A DNA stretch of 64,000 bases, taken from Parietaria judaica. Taxonomy: Eukaryota; Streptophyta; Magnoliopsida; Rosales; Urticaceae. The notes under the pieces are model-generated. The model saw nothing but the letters and a program-made list of their open reading frames with translations. It was not told the origin of the DNA and did no database searches. Below, in pieces: positions 46,774 to 57,219 of the stretch; positions within the stretch are counted from its first letter, which is position 1; each line of letters begins with the position of its first letter. The translations under genes were made by a program, and so were the position numbers. The stretch lies in assembly GCA_954871525.1 (NCBI GenBank), contig OX940863.1:4936001-5000000 (forward strand), read 5' to 3'.

Positions 46774-48627
46774 TTCTGGCAAAAGGTTTGATTAGAAAGT
46801 GTGAGATTTGTTATTGATCAATGAGCAATGAGCATCCTTGATTTGGGGGAGGGGATCAAAGAGACTGAGTTTTGGAATATTTCATGTGTAAATATTCTAT
46901 ATTTTTTCTTTGATCGTCATTGATTTGGAGGGTATTTTTGACTTTTTAGGAGTACATCTTATTATATCATTTAGTGTATTTGTATATATCAATGTTCAAA
47001 ATGTAGTTATTAAGTGATTTGATTTTATTAGTTTACTAATGAATTTATCGATGGATTTTTCTTTTAAAAAAATTGGGTTGAGCGATAAGTAAATTTATCG
47101 ATATGATTTTACGAATAAACCGATAACGGACAAGTTTGGCGTGAGTTGGTCTTTTTTGCCGCTGCGTTTGATTTTATATATGAGTTTAACCTTCAATTTT
47201 CATTTTACGTTAAAAGTTAATTATCGGTTTAGTAAATAGGGTAATAAGGGCACAAACAACTTTATTTACCATGCTGTAACAGTACTAACTTTTATAAACA
47301 GAGAATGGAAACTGAAGGGTGCAAAATGCAAAGAAACATACGTAAACTGGCAAAATACAACTACTGATAAACTTTAGGGGGGGGGGGGGGGGAAGTTAAC
47401 GGGCAAATAGCAAGAATGACTTCGGTTGGGGGGGGGGGGGGGGGGAAGTTAACGGGCAAATAGCAAGAATGACCTCGGTTGGATTTTGAATCAAATCCAT
47501 ACCCTTCTCGGCCACTATTCATGTTTCTTAGCAGTGGACCTTTAAGGGTATAGATTTGATTCAAAATTCAAATGAAGTCGTTTAGCAATTTCTTTCGAAG
47601 TTAACACGTTTTTTGTTATTTGCTATACTAGGACTTTGACGTAGTGATATTTTAATTTAAACGATTAAAAAAAGGGATTTCGATTAACTTGTGCGGTAGT
47701 TATTATTGGGACGTAGTGAATGTTATGACATGCAAGATGTGACCTGAATCGCATATATCTAGTTAGTTACATTATTTTCTTGGTACACAAAACGCCTAAT
47801 AATTTTTATATAATACACTATGAAAGGCATCAATTATATATCTATATCTTGATGTATATAATTTTGTATCTGACTTTCTTGTCTTGTTTGCTCAAGAAGT
47901 AAACCACAGAGATCCTAGTAAGAGTAGAAACATAACATGCAAGAGTTCCTACCGACATAAGTACATTTAATATTTATATTTTTTATAAATTTAGTTTCCT
48001 TATTATTAAAATTGAATATTTTACTGCTCTTTAAAATTTTGGTCACCTTTTCAAATGTTTAACGAAAGTTCGGATATGCCTTTAACGAAATTTTTTGTCT
48101 CTTAAAAGTGACACGTGTTTAAGGCTTAACATAACTTAAAAAACATGTTTAATTAAATAAAAAGTGAACATAATTAAAAAAAAAACGTTTCAACATAAAA
48201 ATAATAGTAAATATTAAGAACTTTGATCGTAAAAAAAAATTATGCCACTACCCGTATAAAAAGTATTAAACACTTATATTGCTACTAACCTTAAATACAA
48301 TAAGTCAATAACAAGACGAATAAAAAAAAAACTCGATCACGTAATAAACCATAAAAATTTAAATTTAATTTAAAAAAAAAAAAAACGAATTTATGTCACA
48401 CTGCATACAAAAAAATTGGAAAATGTTTAAAGGCTTAATATATATTTTTTTTCTTCCACAAATTAATTGGGTCCACGCATGACGTAGAATTCCGAATGCG
48501 ATATGAAATCTATCATCAATCAATATGCAAAGATATTTTGCGCGCACAAATCCAGACTTGTATGCCTGTGGCTCCAGAATGAACTTGACTTGAATCTAAA
48601 GATCGAAGCTTTTGTCGAGTGTCATTC
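46774..48627. other. Divergent promoter region, LysM kinase / RbcX1
   Basis: 1.85 kb between divergent starts. It contains the poly-G tandem repeat (47377-47482) and AT-rich sequence; no gene seen. Both genes must take their promoters from here. Confidence 0.55.
47377..47482. repeat. Two poly-G tracts in a tandem duplication
   Basis: G16 (47377-47392) and G18 (47428-47445), each followed by the same roughly 37-bp unit beginning AAGTTAACGGGCAAATAGC. The two units differ at one base (GACT versus GACC). G runs of this length can form intramolecular quadruplexes. They are prone to slippage and to sequencing error, so the exact lengths should not be trusted. Confidence 0.9.
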
Positions 48628-50400
48628 ATGGAAACCTCCATAGCGATTCAGCCTCTGACTCACCAGATCTCTCTTCTCTTCCCAACAACGCCCAGAAGAA
48701 GCAGAGCTTCTGGCCCCGACTGGCCTTCGAAGCGGCCCGTCGTCACTCGCATTCGTTGCCAAAAGATGTACGTCCCTGGTGGGTAACTCTCTCTCTCCCT
48801 AATGGCCTCGTTTCCGGGTCTCTCGGCTACGAGTAGACCCGTAGGAAGCCCGTTGCGCAGCCGCATAATGCTTTTGCCGGTTATTGACCAAGTTTTGTTT
48901 GTGTTTTGGCCAAGTATCATAGGATTATGCATCAACTAATTGACACTATTTCTCTCAACAAGAGATTGTGGCTTTTTTGCTTCCTTGGCCGAGTTTCCGA
49001 GATTATTGTTTTCGACCGGTGCTTGTTTGATGAGCTTCTAAACAATAATCTTGTTAAATTCATTTAGATTTCATGATAATTTTAAACATGTTCCAAGACT
49101 ATACTCTTTGGGCTTTATCATCTTACATTGAGTTATATTATTCGCTCTAATTTGAGTTCATTCCGAGAGATTTTCGGCCTCCGTCTTTTCCCTAACTAAA
49201 CTTGTCTCTAAAAAAAGAAACTCGTGACTTTATAAACCTTGAATAAATTTGTTAATGTAGAATCCTTAGAAAATTTGGTGGTCATTTTCCGGTGCAGGGT
49301 TCGGTGAAGCTTCTCCGGAAGCGAAAGCAGCGAAGAATCTCCACAACTTCTTCACTTACGTTGCTGTTAGGATCGTCACCGCCCAGCTCGAGGTGGGTCC
49401 TTCACACATTTTATGCCATGTAATCACCGTTGACAATAAGCTTGTGTGATTGCTGTAAAAGTCAACGATTTGCAGAGCTACAATCCAGAGGCGTACGAAG
49501 AGCTAATGGAGTTCTTGAGTAGGCACTCTTTGAACGATGGAGACAAGTTCTGCGCCGATCTGATGAGAGAGTCTTCAAGGCACAAGAACTTAGGTCTCTT
49601 GCTTTGAGCTTTTTCGAACACGAAAAAACGACACAAATACTATATTCACTCACATATATTTTTGTCTTGTGATTAAAATCTAACATTTGGGTTTTGTCTT
49701 TGTGGCAGCTTTGCGCATTTTAGAGGTGGGTTCATCACAAAAATCTCATCTTGTTTTAATTAAATGTTTAAACTTAAAATCATCAATCGTTTGATTGTAA
49801 ATACATCTTCGGTATGAAATATACAGGTTCGATCTGCGTATTGTAAAAATGACTTTGAGTGGGATAATTTGCAGCGACTATCTGCCAAGGTTAGTACAAC
49901 TCTAGTCCTCGCATGATTCACCTATCTAGTTTATACATCAATATATATGTACATATATATATGTCAATTTTATTTTCTTGGAGATGTTCCTATTATTGAT
50001 ATACTTAATACTTCTATATTTTTGTTTTGGCACACTCTCAAGTTCTCATTTCGTTATAAGATATGCTTTTGGAGGCGGTAATTGACCGAATTAACGTCTT
50101 CATCTAAGTCGGTCAGTTAACGATGAAGATTTTAACTTGGTCTTTAGCTTAGAATCGAAGGATATCTGAAGATGTTAACTCGGTCAGTGAATGCCTCCAA
50201 GAGTATATCTGATAGAGAAATAAGAACCTAGGGTATGTGGTGAAAAAAAAATAGAGGTATAAGTGCATCAACAATCATAATTTGGAGATATATGCCGTTA
50301 TATCTTAATTTTCTTGTATGTACATGTACAGATGGTCGACGAAGCGAACACCAAGATCATGAGGGACTATGTCTTGGAAACAAGTCATTCAGAAAGTTAA
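48628..50400 (+). CDS. RBCX1: RbcX1, chloroplast Rubisco assembly chaperone
   Basis: Nuclear-encoded homologue of cyanobacterial RbcX, which binds the C-terminal tail of folded Rubisco large subunits and helps build the L8 core; homologue of Arabidopsis At4g04330. Six exons: 48628-48778, 49298-49392, 49476-49593, 49709-49725, 49827-49889 and 50332-50400, giving 170 residues. The first about 48 residues (METSIAIQPLTHQISLLF...) are Ser/Thr/Arg-rich like a chloroplast transit peptide. Then follow MYVPGFGEASPEAKAAKNLH, FFTYVAVRIVTAQLESYNPE, DGDKFCADLMRESSRHKNL, ALRILEVRSAYCKNDFEWDN and DYVLETSH. Exon 4 is a 17-nt microexon (encoding part of ALRILE). Intron 5 contains a hairpin MITE. Convergent with the MCD gene, 360 bp away. 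Confidence 0.95.
50031..50241. mobile_element. Stem-loop MITE in RbcX1 intron 5
   Basis: About 210 bp that folds almost end to end: CACACTCTCAAGTTCTCATT on the left pairs with AATAAGAACCTAGGGTATGTG on the right, and TTTTGGAGGC, TTGACCGA and TTAACGTCTTCA pair with their counterparts. Arms are about 90-100 bp with roughly 80% pairing. Such hairpins, when transcribed within an intron, can be diced into small RNAs. Confidence 0.7.
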
Positions 50401-50760
50401 AGCCAAATGTAAGTAAAAAGAGAGAAATCAGTGTATTAACAAGGTTGAGTAGAGCAGACATACTCTTCAAAGAGTCCTTCACCATCAAAAACCGAGAACT
50501 CGCGAAGAACGCTTCGATTCCTTGAAGAAAAAGAAAGCTTTTCAGATGATGATGATGTTGTTCTATATGAATGTATACAATATTATTTTACAACAATTCA
50601 GAAAGAGCCACTATGTGGAAGAAGTCATTTCATATATAACTTATGCTAGTGAATTTCCATCTTGCATCAAACGGAGAATACCGTTTTTGTAAACTTGTAT
50701 ATGCGTTCCGCAATTATTTTCAAATTTCAATCACGTGACTGTACCAACCCAGAAGGAAGA
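50401..50760. other. 3' gap between convergent RbcX1 and MCD genes
   Basis: 360 bp with the 3' ends of both genes. No other feature recognised. Confidence 0.5.
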
Positions 50761-53700
50761 CTATACGAGTCCGGTAAGGTTTTCAGAAGCATGGATTTGC
50801 CCAGCGCTAAAATATGAGTGTGCATGTTCTTCAATGCTCTCTAGCCTGCAAATTAATCATTATAAGAGTGTGTTATACCAGTCATAATTACAATGCGAGA
50901 TTTCGTTAAATCGTCGGAGAGAAAGAAATCAAACTCGGAAAATAAGTTGGTTTGGATAGCAAAAGTACTTGTAAACATAGTTCACCATGATGCCTCCGCT
51001 CTGATTTAAGCCCTTTTCCGATCGGTCAGCCATCCAATTTATACGCTCTATCATCTGCCATACATTAAAAGGAATTTAAAATTTGCAATTAGAGTCTTAG
51101 CTCCACAGTTGTTAAAACTTTTAACATTGTTTAATTCGTGTTAGATTCCAGAAAAAAATTTGTTGGAAGGGAATTAATTCGAGCATAAAGCACTTACTGC
51201 TCCATTTTGCAAGTGAAAATTCGCAACAGAATCCAGAGCTTTCCCTCTCTTTTTCTCTTGCAGAAGGTACCTGTATCATAAAAAGACTAACATTTTTAAT
51301 ATAAGAACATAAATTAAGTGTCCTATTCGTAAAATAATTTAGGAAGAAAAAAAAAAGGGAATCGACCTTGCACAGAGTCGCATTAGAGGGGTTTTCAAAG
51401 CCGAACAGATCTTCGAAGAATGGACCCACTCGTAGTTTTTTGAAGTTAGCAATTTGAGCATCACATCCATACCGTTGTTCCCGGAAACAAATTCACTGAA
51501 GGTGAAACAATTTCAAGCGCACTGGGCATTGCCTCTTTGGTACACGAAATCTGGAAAAGACAAAGATGGAAAGGAGAGGGCAATCTGGTACATTCACTTA
51601 CGTCGAAGCCTTCAGAAGCTCTTCTTCTTCATCGACCTCGAGAATGTTTTCCGAAAACGTTGAGCCAGAAATGTCTGCTGGTTGGGATGTCAACTTAGGA
51701 AGGAGCCATTGCATATATCCTGGAATTGGACTGAGCGTCGCAAATGTCTGTTCAGAAGCAAAACGAGTTAAGATATGAACAATTTCGATAAAGTCTTTTA
51801 TCACGGATAAGAATGACCATATTATACTTACAGCAATATGTGGCATGTCTCTTTTAACCAGTTTTATAACGCGTTTGATGAGAAATTTTCCGAGGTTGAT
51901 CCCAGCTAAACCAGGCTGCAAAATTTGGGGAGTGTGATAATTAAATCTCATGAGAGAATTTTAAAAAATAACTGTAAATAAATCGGAAAGGAATATAGGA
52001 AAACCTGAGTCGATGATATGGAGTAAAACAGGGCACAAGTTGCCTCACTTTCGGGTATAGGAGGATCATCCCACAAAACTTCCTGTCGGACAAATATATT
52101 GTTCTTTCGGAAATGAGAGAAAAAGAGCTTGTAAATTGAAGAATTTTACCTGTATTGTTTCTGCAACATTCTTCAGAAGCGCAACTTCTATGAAAATGAG
52201 AGGTTCGCCTACATAAAAACGGAACACGACATTAACTAGCAGTAAAAAGAATGAAAATTGTTCCCTCCATTAGTCAAAATATCAAAAAATCAAGTAAAAA
52301 CACAAGCGGAGATATGAGTAGAGTAATTGGCAGCAATCCCCCCTCAATTTTACTCATAGGTGCATCACGCCACCTGAATTCTCGTTTCAATGCAGAATCC
52401 TCCTTTTTATTAGAGAGTATTTTGTATCAAACTAATGTAATTCAGAGGGAAAGTTGTATCCAAAATGAAGATCAGACACAGTACACCAGAACAAAATTGA
52501 GAGGGCTAAGTGATCAAACTAAATTATGGGGGAACTAATGCCAATTACTAACAGCCAATATTTGTAATAATATATGTGTTACAATCGTTTAGAACAGAGA
52601 AATGAATTGCTAACCGGGTATCGCGGGATGCAAATAGCCGAAACAGCGACGACCAACTCCCAACCTTCTTTTAAGATCTATGAGATTGCTAATTGGATGA
52701 ACAGCCTATAAAAAATATTTTTTAAGAAACACATAAATCCAATATATATGCACTTACTGAAAATGGCTATATAGAATGGATAATAATATACCTCATATGC
52801 CACAATTTTTTCCAACAAAGAGGCAGGATCGTCCCACGTGATCTGAAGAAGCTCTAAAGCCGCAGGACTAAGCCATGTGCTAAGCTTCTCCTTTAGATAC
52901 GAATCCAGTGATCTCAGCGACGCTGTATTGTCCTCTCTGGTGTGAAAATTACAATTAAAAGATTAGTAGGCTGTGTACTAGACTACTAGTAAGCTTTTAA
53001 CTTAATAAGCCTACAGTATACCAGTTTCTAGCAAAAAATTAACAATAAATAAATGAAGAAAAAAAATGGGTGAAGAAACGATCACGAGTAAACTGAACCT
53101 TAATGAGAAATCTAGAGCATTCTAAGCACAAATTTGTCCAATCATAGTGATTCACTCAAATTAGTAAGACATGATAAAACAACAGATTCGAATCATGTGA
53201 CTGAACCATAACCTTACGCGAGAAGGGATAAAATATCTGCACGAAGTACGGAGAGGAACTTCAATCCCCCGGGATGTGTGTTGAGGCGCTCGAACAGAAC
53301 TTCGTACATCGGCTTGAGAGCTTGTCTCAGGTTCCGCTCAATACGGTAAAAAGCAGTGAGCTGACTTTCCTCTTCCCGGTCACCTGAATTGCCCGTTGTC
53401 ACCAGAAAGCCAAATCACGAAACAAAGTTGATCTCACAAAAGCTAAGGTCTTGAGATTTTTTTTTGGTAACTTACTGCTCGGAAGCTCAAGCCCGAGATA
53501 TTGTTTGATCGATTTGCGAACTTGGGTCCTGTTAATGTCGTAGTCTTTTGCAAGTAAGAGAACTAAATTCCGGCGACTCTCACTAGAGAGACCGAAATAG
53601 CCCTACATAACCCAAAATGCAGTTATTAAATCGAACGATAAAATGATAAACAAAGACTCATGAGATTCCAATGAAGCTATTAACATAACTTACCTCCGAG

Positions 53701-54177
53701 AAATCACTAAGCACAGAGTCCAAAACTTCTGTTTTGTTCATTGAAATGGCAGAATGCATGGAATCGCGAACATGCTCAAAACTCCTAATCACAATGCAAT
53801 GGAATTATGATCTGAAATGAATATGAAGAAGCAATCTTCAGATCATACCTAAAAACATCCATATTTGTGGTTCCTCGGTCCAAAGGAGACCGCAAAACGC
53901 GCGAATCAGACATCGTTTCGTTTACAACTCCCTGCCAGCAAAACCAGACATGTCAAAAGCAAAACAATCCCTAAGTTCATCCACTACACTTCAATTTCCA
54001 TGATTTTGAAGGAATCATCTGCGATAACGATGACGATTAATCGAAATGCGAAAACTCCATCAAAGAAGCAACAATTCAGAGGCTTGCAGCTACCTTGAGG
54101 GGAGTTTGAGCGAGCTTCGTCGAATCATTGAGCTTCATTCTGGTTCGCATCAATATCGCCAAACCTTTCTTGTTCAT
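50761..54177 (-). CDS. MCD: Malonyl-CoA decarboxylase
   Basis: Converts malonyl-CoA to acetyl-CoA and CO2; homologue of Arabidopsis At4g04320. Fifteen exons join in frame for 508 residues (Arabidopsis about 518): 54094-54177, 53849-53931, 53694-53784, 53476-53602, 53218-53383, 52792-52936, 52615-52705, 52150-52208, 52005-52082, 51832-51915, 51602-51747, 51367-51495, 51198-51270, 50969-51054 and 50761-50845. Start MNKKGLAILMRTRM matches the family. Landmarks: FYRIERNLRQALKP, FERLNTHPGGLKFL, ITWDDPASLLEKIVAYEAVHPI, LGVGRRCFGYLHPAIPGEPL, SSTQPGLAGINLGKFLIKRV, TFATLSPIPGYMQWLL and the helical tail ending in NLTGLV. The HPIS and TLSPIPG stretches belong to the acyl-transfer-like catalytic domain. 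There is no C-terminal SKL-type peroxisome signal, so location is not shown by the sequence. An (AT)n run lies just upstream of the ATG. Confidence 0.96.
52325..52545. mobile_element. Small MITE in MCD intron 7
   Basis: About 220 bp with inverted ends: GTAATTGGCAGCAATCCCCC at the left and, read back from the right, GTAATTGGCATTAGTTCCCCC. A related single end occurs at 3935-3960 (GTAATTGATAGAAATCCCCC on the minus strand). No coding capacity; target duplication unclear. Confidence 0.6.
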
Positions 54178-54208
54178 ATTTACTCAAACAAGGAGTTTGA
54201 CCGAATCA

Positions 54209-54210
<2 letters not shown>

Positions 54211-54247
<37 letters not shown>
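54211..54247. repeat. (AT)n microsatellite in the MCD leader/promoter
   Basis: About 37 bp of AT dinucleotides, ending about 34 bp upstream of the MCD ATG on the minus strand. Depending on the transcription start it lies in the 5' UTR or the core promoter. Confidence 0.9.
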
Positions 54248-54253
<6 letters not shown>

Positions 54254-54800
54254 GAGAGAGATAATGTATGGTTGACACGTCATCTTCGAAGCTTTTGGCT
54301 GCCGAAGATTCTCACGGTCACTGTTGGCCGTGCGTGACTGAGAAGCTACGCAGGTTCGCCGAACGTTTCGCCGGGATGCTGAATAGAAACGCCTCGTTTC
54401 TCTCCCTCTAAGCGCGTTTCTTTTTTATATTTTTGTCGCTTTCGTATGCTTGCTTCGTTGTTTACTCTCGCTTTTCCATATGTGTCGTTTTCTAATTCTT
54501 GTCGTTGTCTTCCACTTCCACTACTACATGAATGATGAATACTGTTTCGCCTAGTTATGGCTTTATGGAGGCCTATAAAGAAAGCCCAATAAAACAAGCT
54601 CAACCGAGGTGAGGCCCAATAAGTTTCAAGCTTGGTGTTTCTTTTCTTGATTCTACTTTTAAATCTAACTTAAACCATAAAGTTTGAAGCTTTAGAAGAA
54701 GTACGATCTTCTTTAGTTTTTTCTTCTGACCTTAATCATTGGATGTGATATTCTTCTTCACTTTTACGTTTCTTACATTCGTAGTTATGTCATGCATGCG

Positions 54801-54900
54801 CTTTTCAAATAGTATTGGAATATCTGCCGATAAAATATCTAAAATATAAGCTTTTCAAATAGTATTGGAATATCTGCCGATAAAATATCTAAAATATAAG
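54801..54900. repeat. Perfect 50-bp tandem duplication abutting a hAT insertion
   Basis: Two identical 50-bp units, 54801-54850 and 54851-54900, each beginning CTTTTCAAATAGTATTGG and ending CTAAAATATAAG. The second unit ends exactly at the left end of the hAT element, and its last 8 bases are the element's target duplication. Confidence 0.95.
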
Positions 54901-56437
54901 TAGTCCCCAAAATGGCGTACCCGGGTTAATACCCGAAACCCATTAAACAAAAAAACAAAAAAACGGACCCGGATATATCCGGGTCCGAAAAAACACGGAT
55001 CCGGATGAGTCCGGTTCCGGGTTTTAAAAAAAATGAATAAAGCTCAACCGTTGGATGAGCGAGATCAACGACTGAGATGAAAGAGCCGTTGGGTGCGTCA
55101 GGAGCTGCGGCAAAAGTACCTGACACGCGTCAGAAAATTGAGTCGTTGGAACCCAACGGTAATATTTGTCTCGAAGTCCCCATATAGATCCGTTGGGGCA
55201 TTAATACCCCACTTTACTCGAACTCCTACACATTTTCCCCTATAAATACCTCATTCCACTCTCAATTTTTTCACACATCTTCTTCTCTTCATCTCCAACA
55301 CTCTCATACTCTCTCAAGCTCTCAAAGTTCCGAAATTAGGCTATAGTTTAGCTACTTTATAATTATATAAATACTCTCAATTTTTAGTTTAATATATTGT
55401 TTAGGTATTTTAGTTGTTATTAGTTTATTTAGTTTTTAATTAGTGTTATTATTATTAGTTTTAAGTTAGTGTTGTTTAGTTTAATTTATCGTTATTGTTA
55501 GTTTAATTCATCGTTATTATTAGTTTAATTTATCCTAATATGTCGAGTGGCAACAACCATTCTCGAGGACGTCCCGATGTCCGAGCAAAAGGACGGGCTA
55601 CTATTCCGTCGTCGCGGTTGATTAATAGCGGGACGGCTTTTTGAAAATACAAAAAGTACACCCGATTATGCAACCTTCATCTGACACCGTGCCCTAACAA
55701 AGGCCTCTACATCCTTCAATGGTGGCACGCAAATTGATCGGAGTATCCGGTTTTATCCTTGTTGGCTCGTGACATTCTCACAATCCCGGTCTCAACGGTA
55801 TCATCGAAGGCGGCATTCTCAATGGCCGTAAGGATGTTAGAGCCTCGCCGCAAGTCTACGAGGTCATTGATGGTCGAGATCCTTATGCTTTCGAGAGATT
55901 GGATTATGGCCAACAAGCGACAACAAGAACACGATATGTTCGACCGAGAATTGGCTAATTACTTTTCACATATTCAAATGTAATTCGCTTTCAATTGTTC
56001 GTTTTCTTATTGTACTTTGAATTTGAAATTTCGTTTGCCTTTCGACATTTGGTTGTAGTTGTACTTTCCCGTATCCGACCTTCGAGTTTGTTGAATAAAA
56101 AACGCATATTTACTTTCTTTTGTTGTTGTATGTTTTTATTTATTTCATATTTATTTTTAAATATTTAAAACACACAAAATAACTTAAGAATTTAAACATT
56201 TCTTTTTTCAAAACCGAACTTAAGTACCAAAATGTTAGATTTGAACAATTAAACGAAATTAGGGACTAAACAATATATAAAAAAAAATTAATATAAAAAA
56301 ATACAAAGCCGGATCCGGATCAGTTGGGGATTTTTTTTTATTTTTTTTTTCGGACCCGGACCGATCCGTATCCGGGTTTTCTAATTAAATAAATAAATAA
56401 AACCCGGATGGGTTTTTGCCGCACATTTTGGGGACTA
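54901..56437 (+). mobile_element. Internally deleted hAT transposon with 8-bp target duplication
   Basis: 1,537 bp with near-perfect inverted ends TAGTCCCCAAAATG / CATTTTGGGGACTA, flanked by AATATAAG on both sides (54893-54900 and 56438-56445). Both subterminal regions carry repeated CCCGGAT/ATCCGGG motifs, as transposase-binding sites do in hAT elements. The centre holds the remains of a transposase (separate entry). TATA-like and leader-like sequence precedes the frame (TATAAATACC near 55231). Clean boundaries suggest fairly recent insertion of an already deleted copy. Confidence 0.93.
55540..55983 (+). pseudogene. hAT transposase remnant (N-terminal start fused to C-terminal dimerisation domain)
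   Basis: Starts MSSGNNHSRGRPDVRAKGRA, then after two in-frame TGA stops (about 55642 and 55735) continues as the hAT C-terminal domain: QWWHAN, SEYPVLSLLARDILTIPVST, VRMLEPRRKSTRS and LMLSRDWIMANKRQQ. These match the conserved W-W...YP.LS.LARDIL.IP.ST dimerisation block of Ac/Tam3-type transposases. The catalytic core between the ends is missing, so it cannot encode an active enzyme. Confidence 0.85.
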
Positions 56438-56851
56438 AATATAAGTGCAAGTAGCGGTATTTTCACCTTTTTTTTTTTTTTTTCATGCCGTATATTTTTG
56501 TAAAGCTTGAATAGTTTTTACAACATCGAGAATATATGCTTTGATAAAAAATAAAAATAAAAAGTGGTCCCCAGCTTAATCTAACCGGAATCTCACACGA
56601 ATTCTATTGTGAAATTTTGGGTTCAATCTTTTTTTTTTAATGGTAATAATCTTGTATTGTAAATATATTATGCAATACTAGTAAATAGTGTTACTTGCTC
56701 ATGTGCTACGAGTAACTTTGGCTAATAGTGTTACTGTTACAAAATCTATAAATATTTTTTTATCGTAAACATCTATTAAAAAAAAAGTTTGACAATCATG
56801 AATCACCCTTTTAACGTGTCATATATTTCATTCAAATTATTATTCAATATA

Positions 56852-57219
56852 GGGATAATAGCGGCTAAAGTAACCAATCTTTCATCACTTGTGTCAATAA
56901 AGGTCCAAACTGAATTAATAGCGGTAATAGTAGCCAAACACGACAAATGTGTGTTCAATACCAATTTCGTACATTCAGCTCTATGTCTGTTAGTATCTTG
57001 CCATGTCGTTTTCACGTGTCAAACCCTAATTCTTGCGTTTTGCACACATATTGGAATTACCAGGATGCTAATGGACGTGGCAAGATACTAAGTCTAGTGG
57101 ATGGAATAGGTATTGAACACACATTTGTCGAGTTTGGCTACTATTGCCGCTATTAATTCAGTTTGGACCTTTATTAGCACAAATAGTGAAAGATTGGCTA
57201 CTTTAGCCGCTATTATCCC
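56852..57219. mobile_element. Mutator-type MITE with 9-bp target duplication
   Basis: 368 bp with long inverted repeats (about 110 bp per arm, over 90% paired by eye): both ends read GGGATAATAGCGGCTAAAGT. Flanked by TTCAATATA on both sides (56843-56851 and 57220-57228). Non-coding. Confidence 0.9.

Noticed and set aside
48612..48836. Open frame of 74 codons starting 16 bases before the RbcX1 start
   Set aside because: It is a shifted frame over RbcX1 exon 1 and runs through the exon's donor site; the frame from 48628 gives the conserved MYVPG junction.
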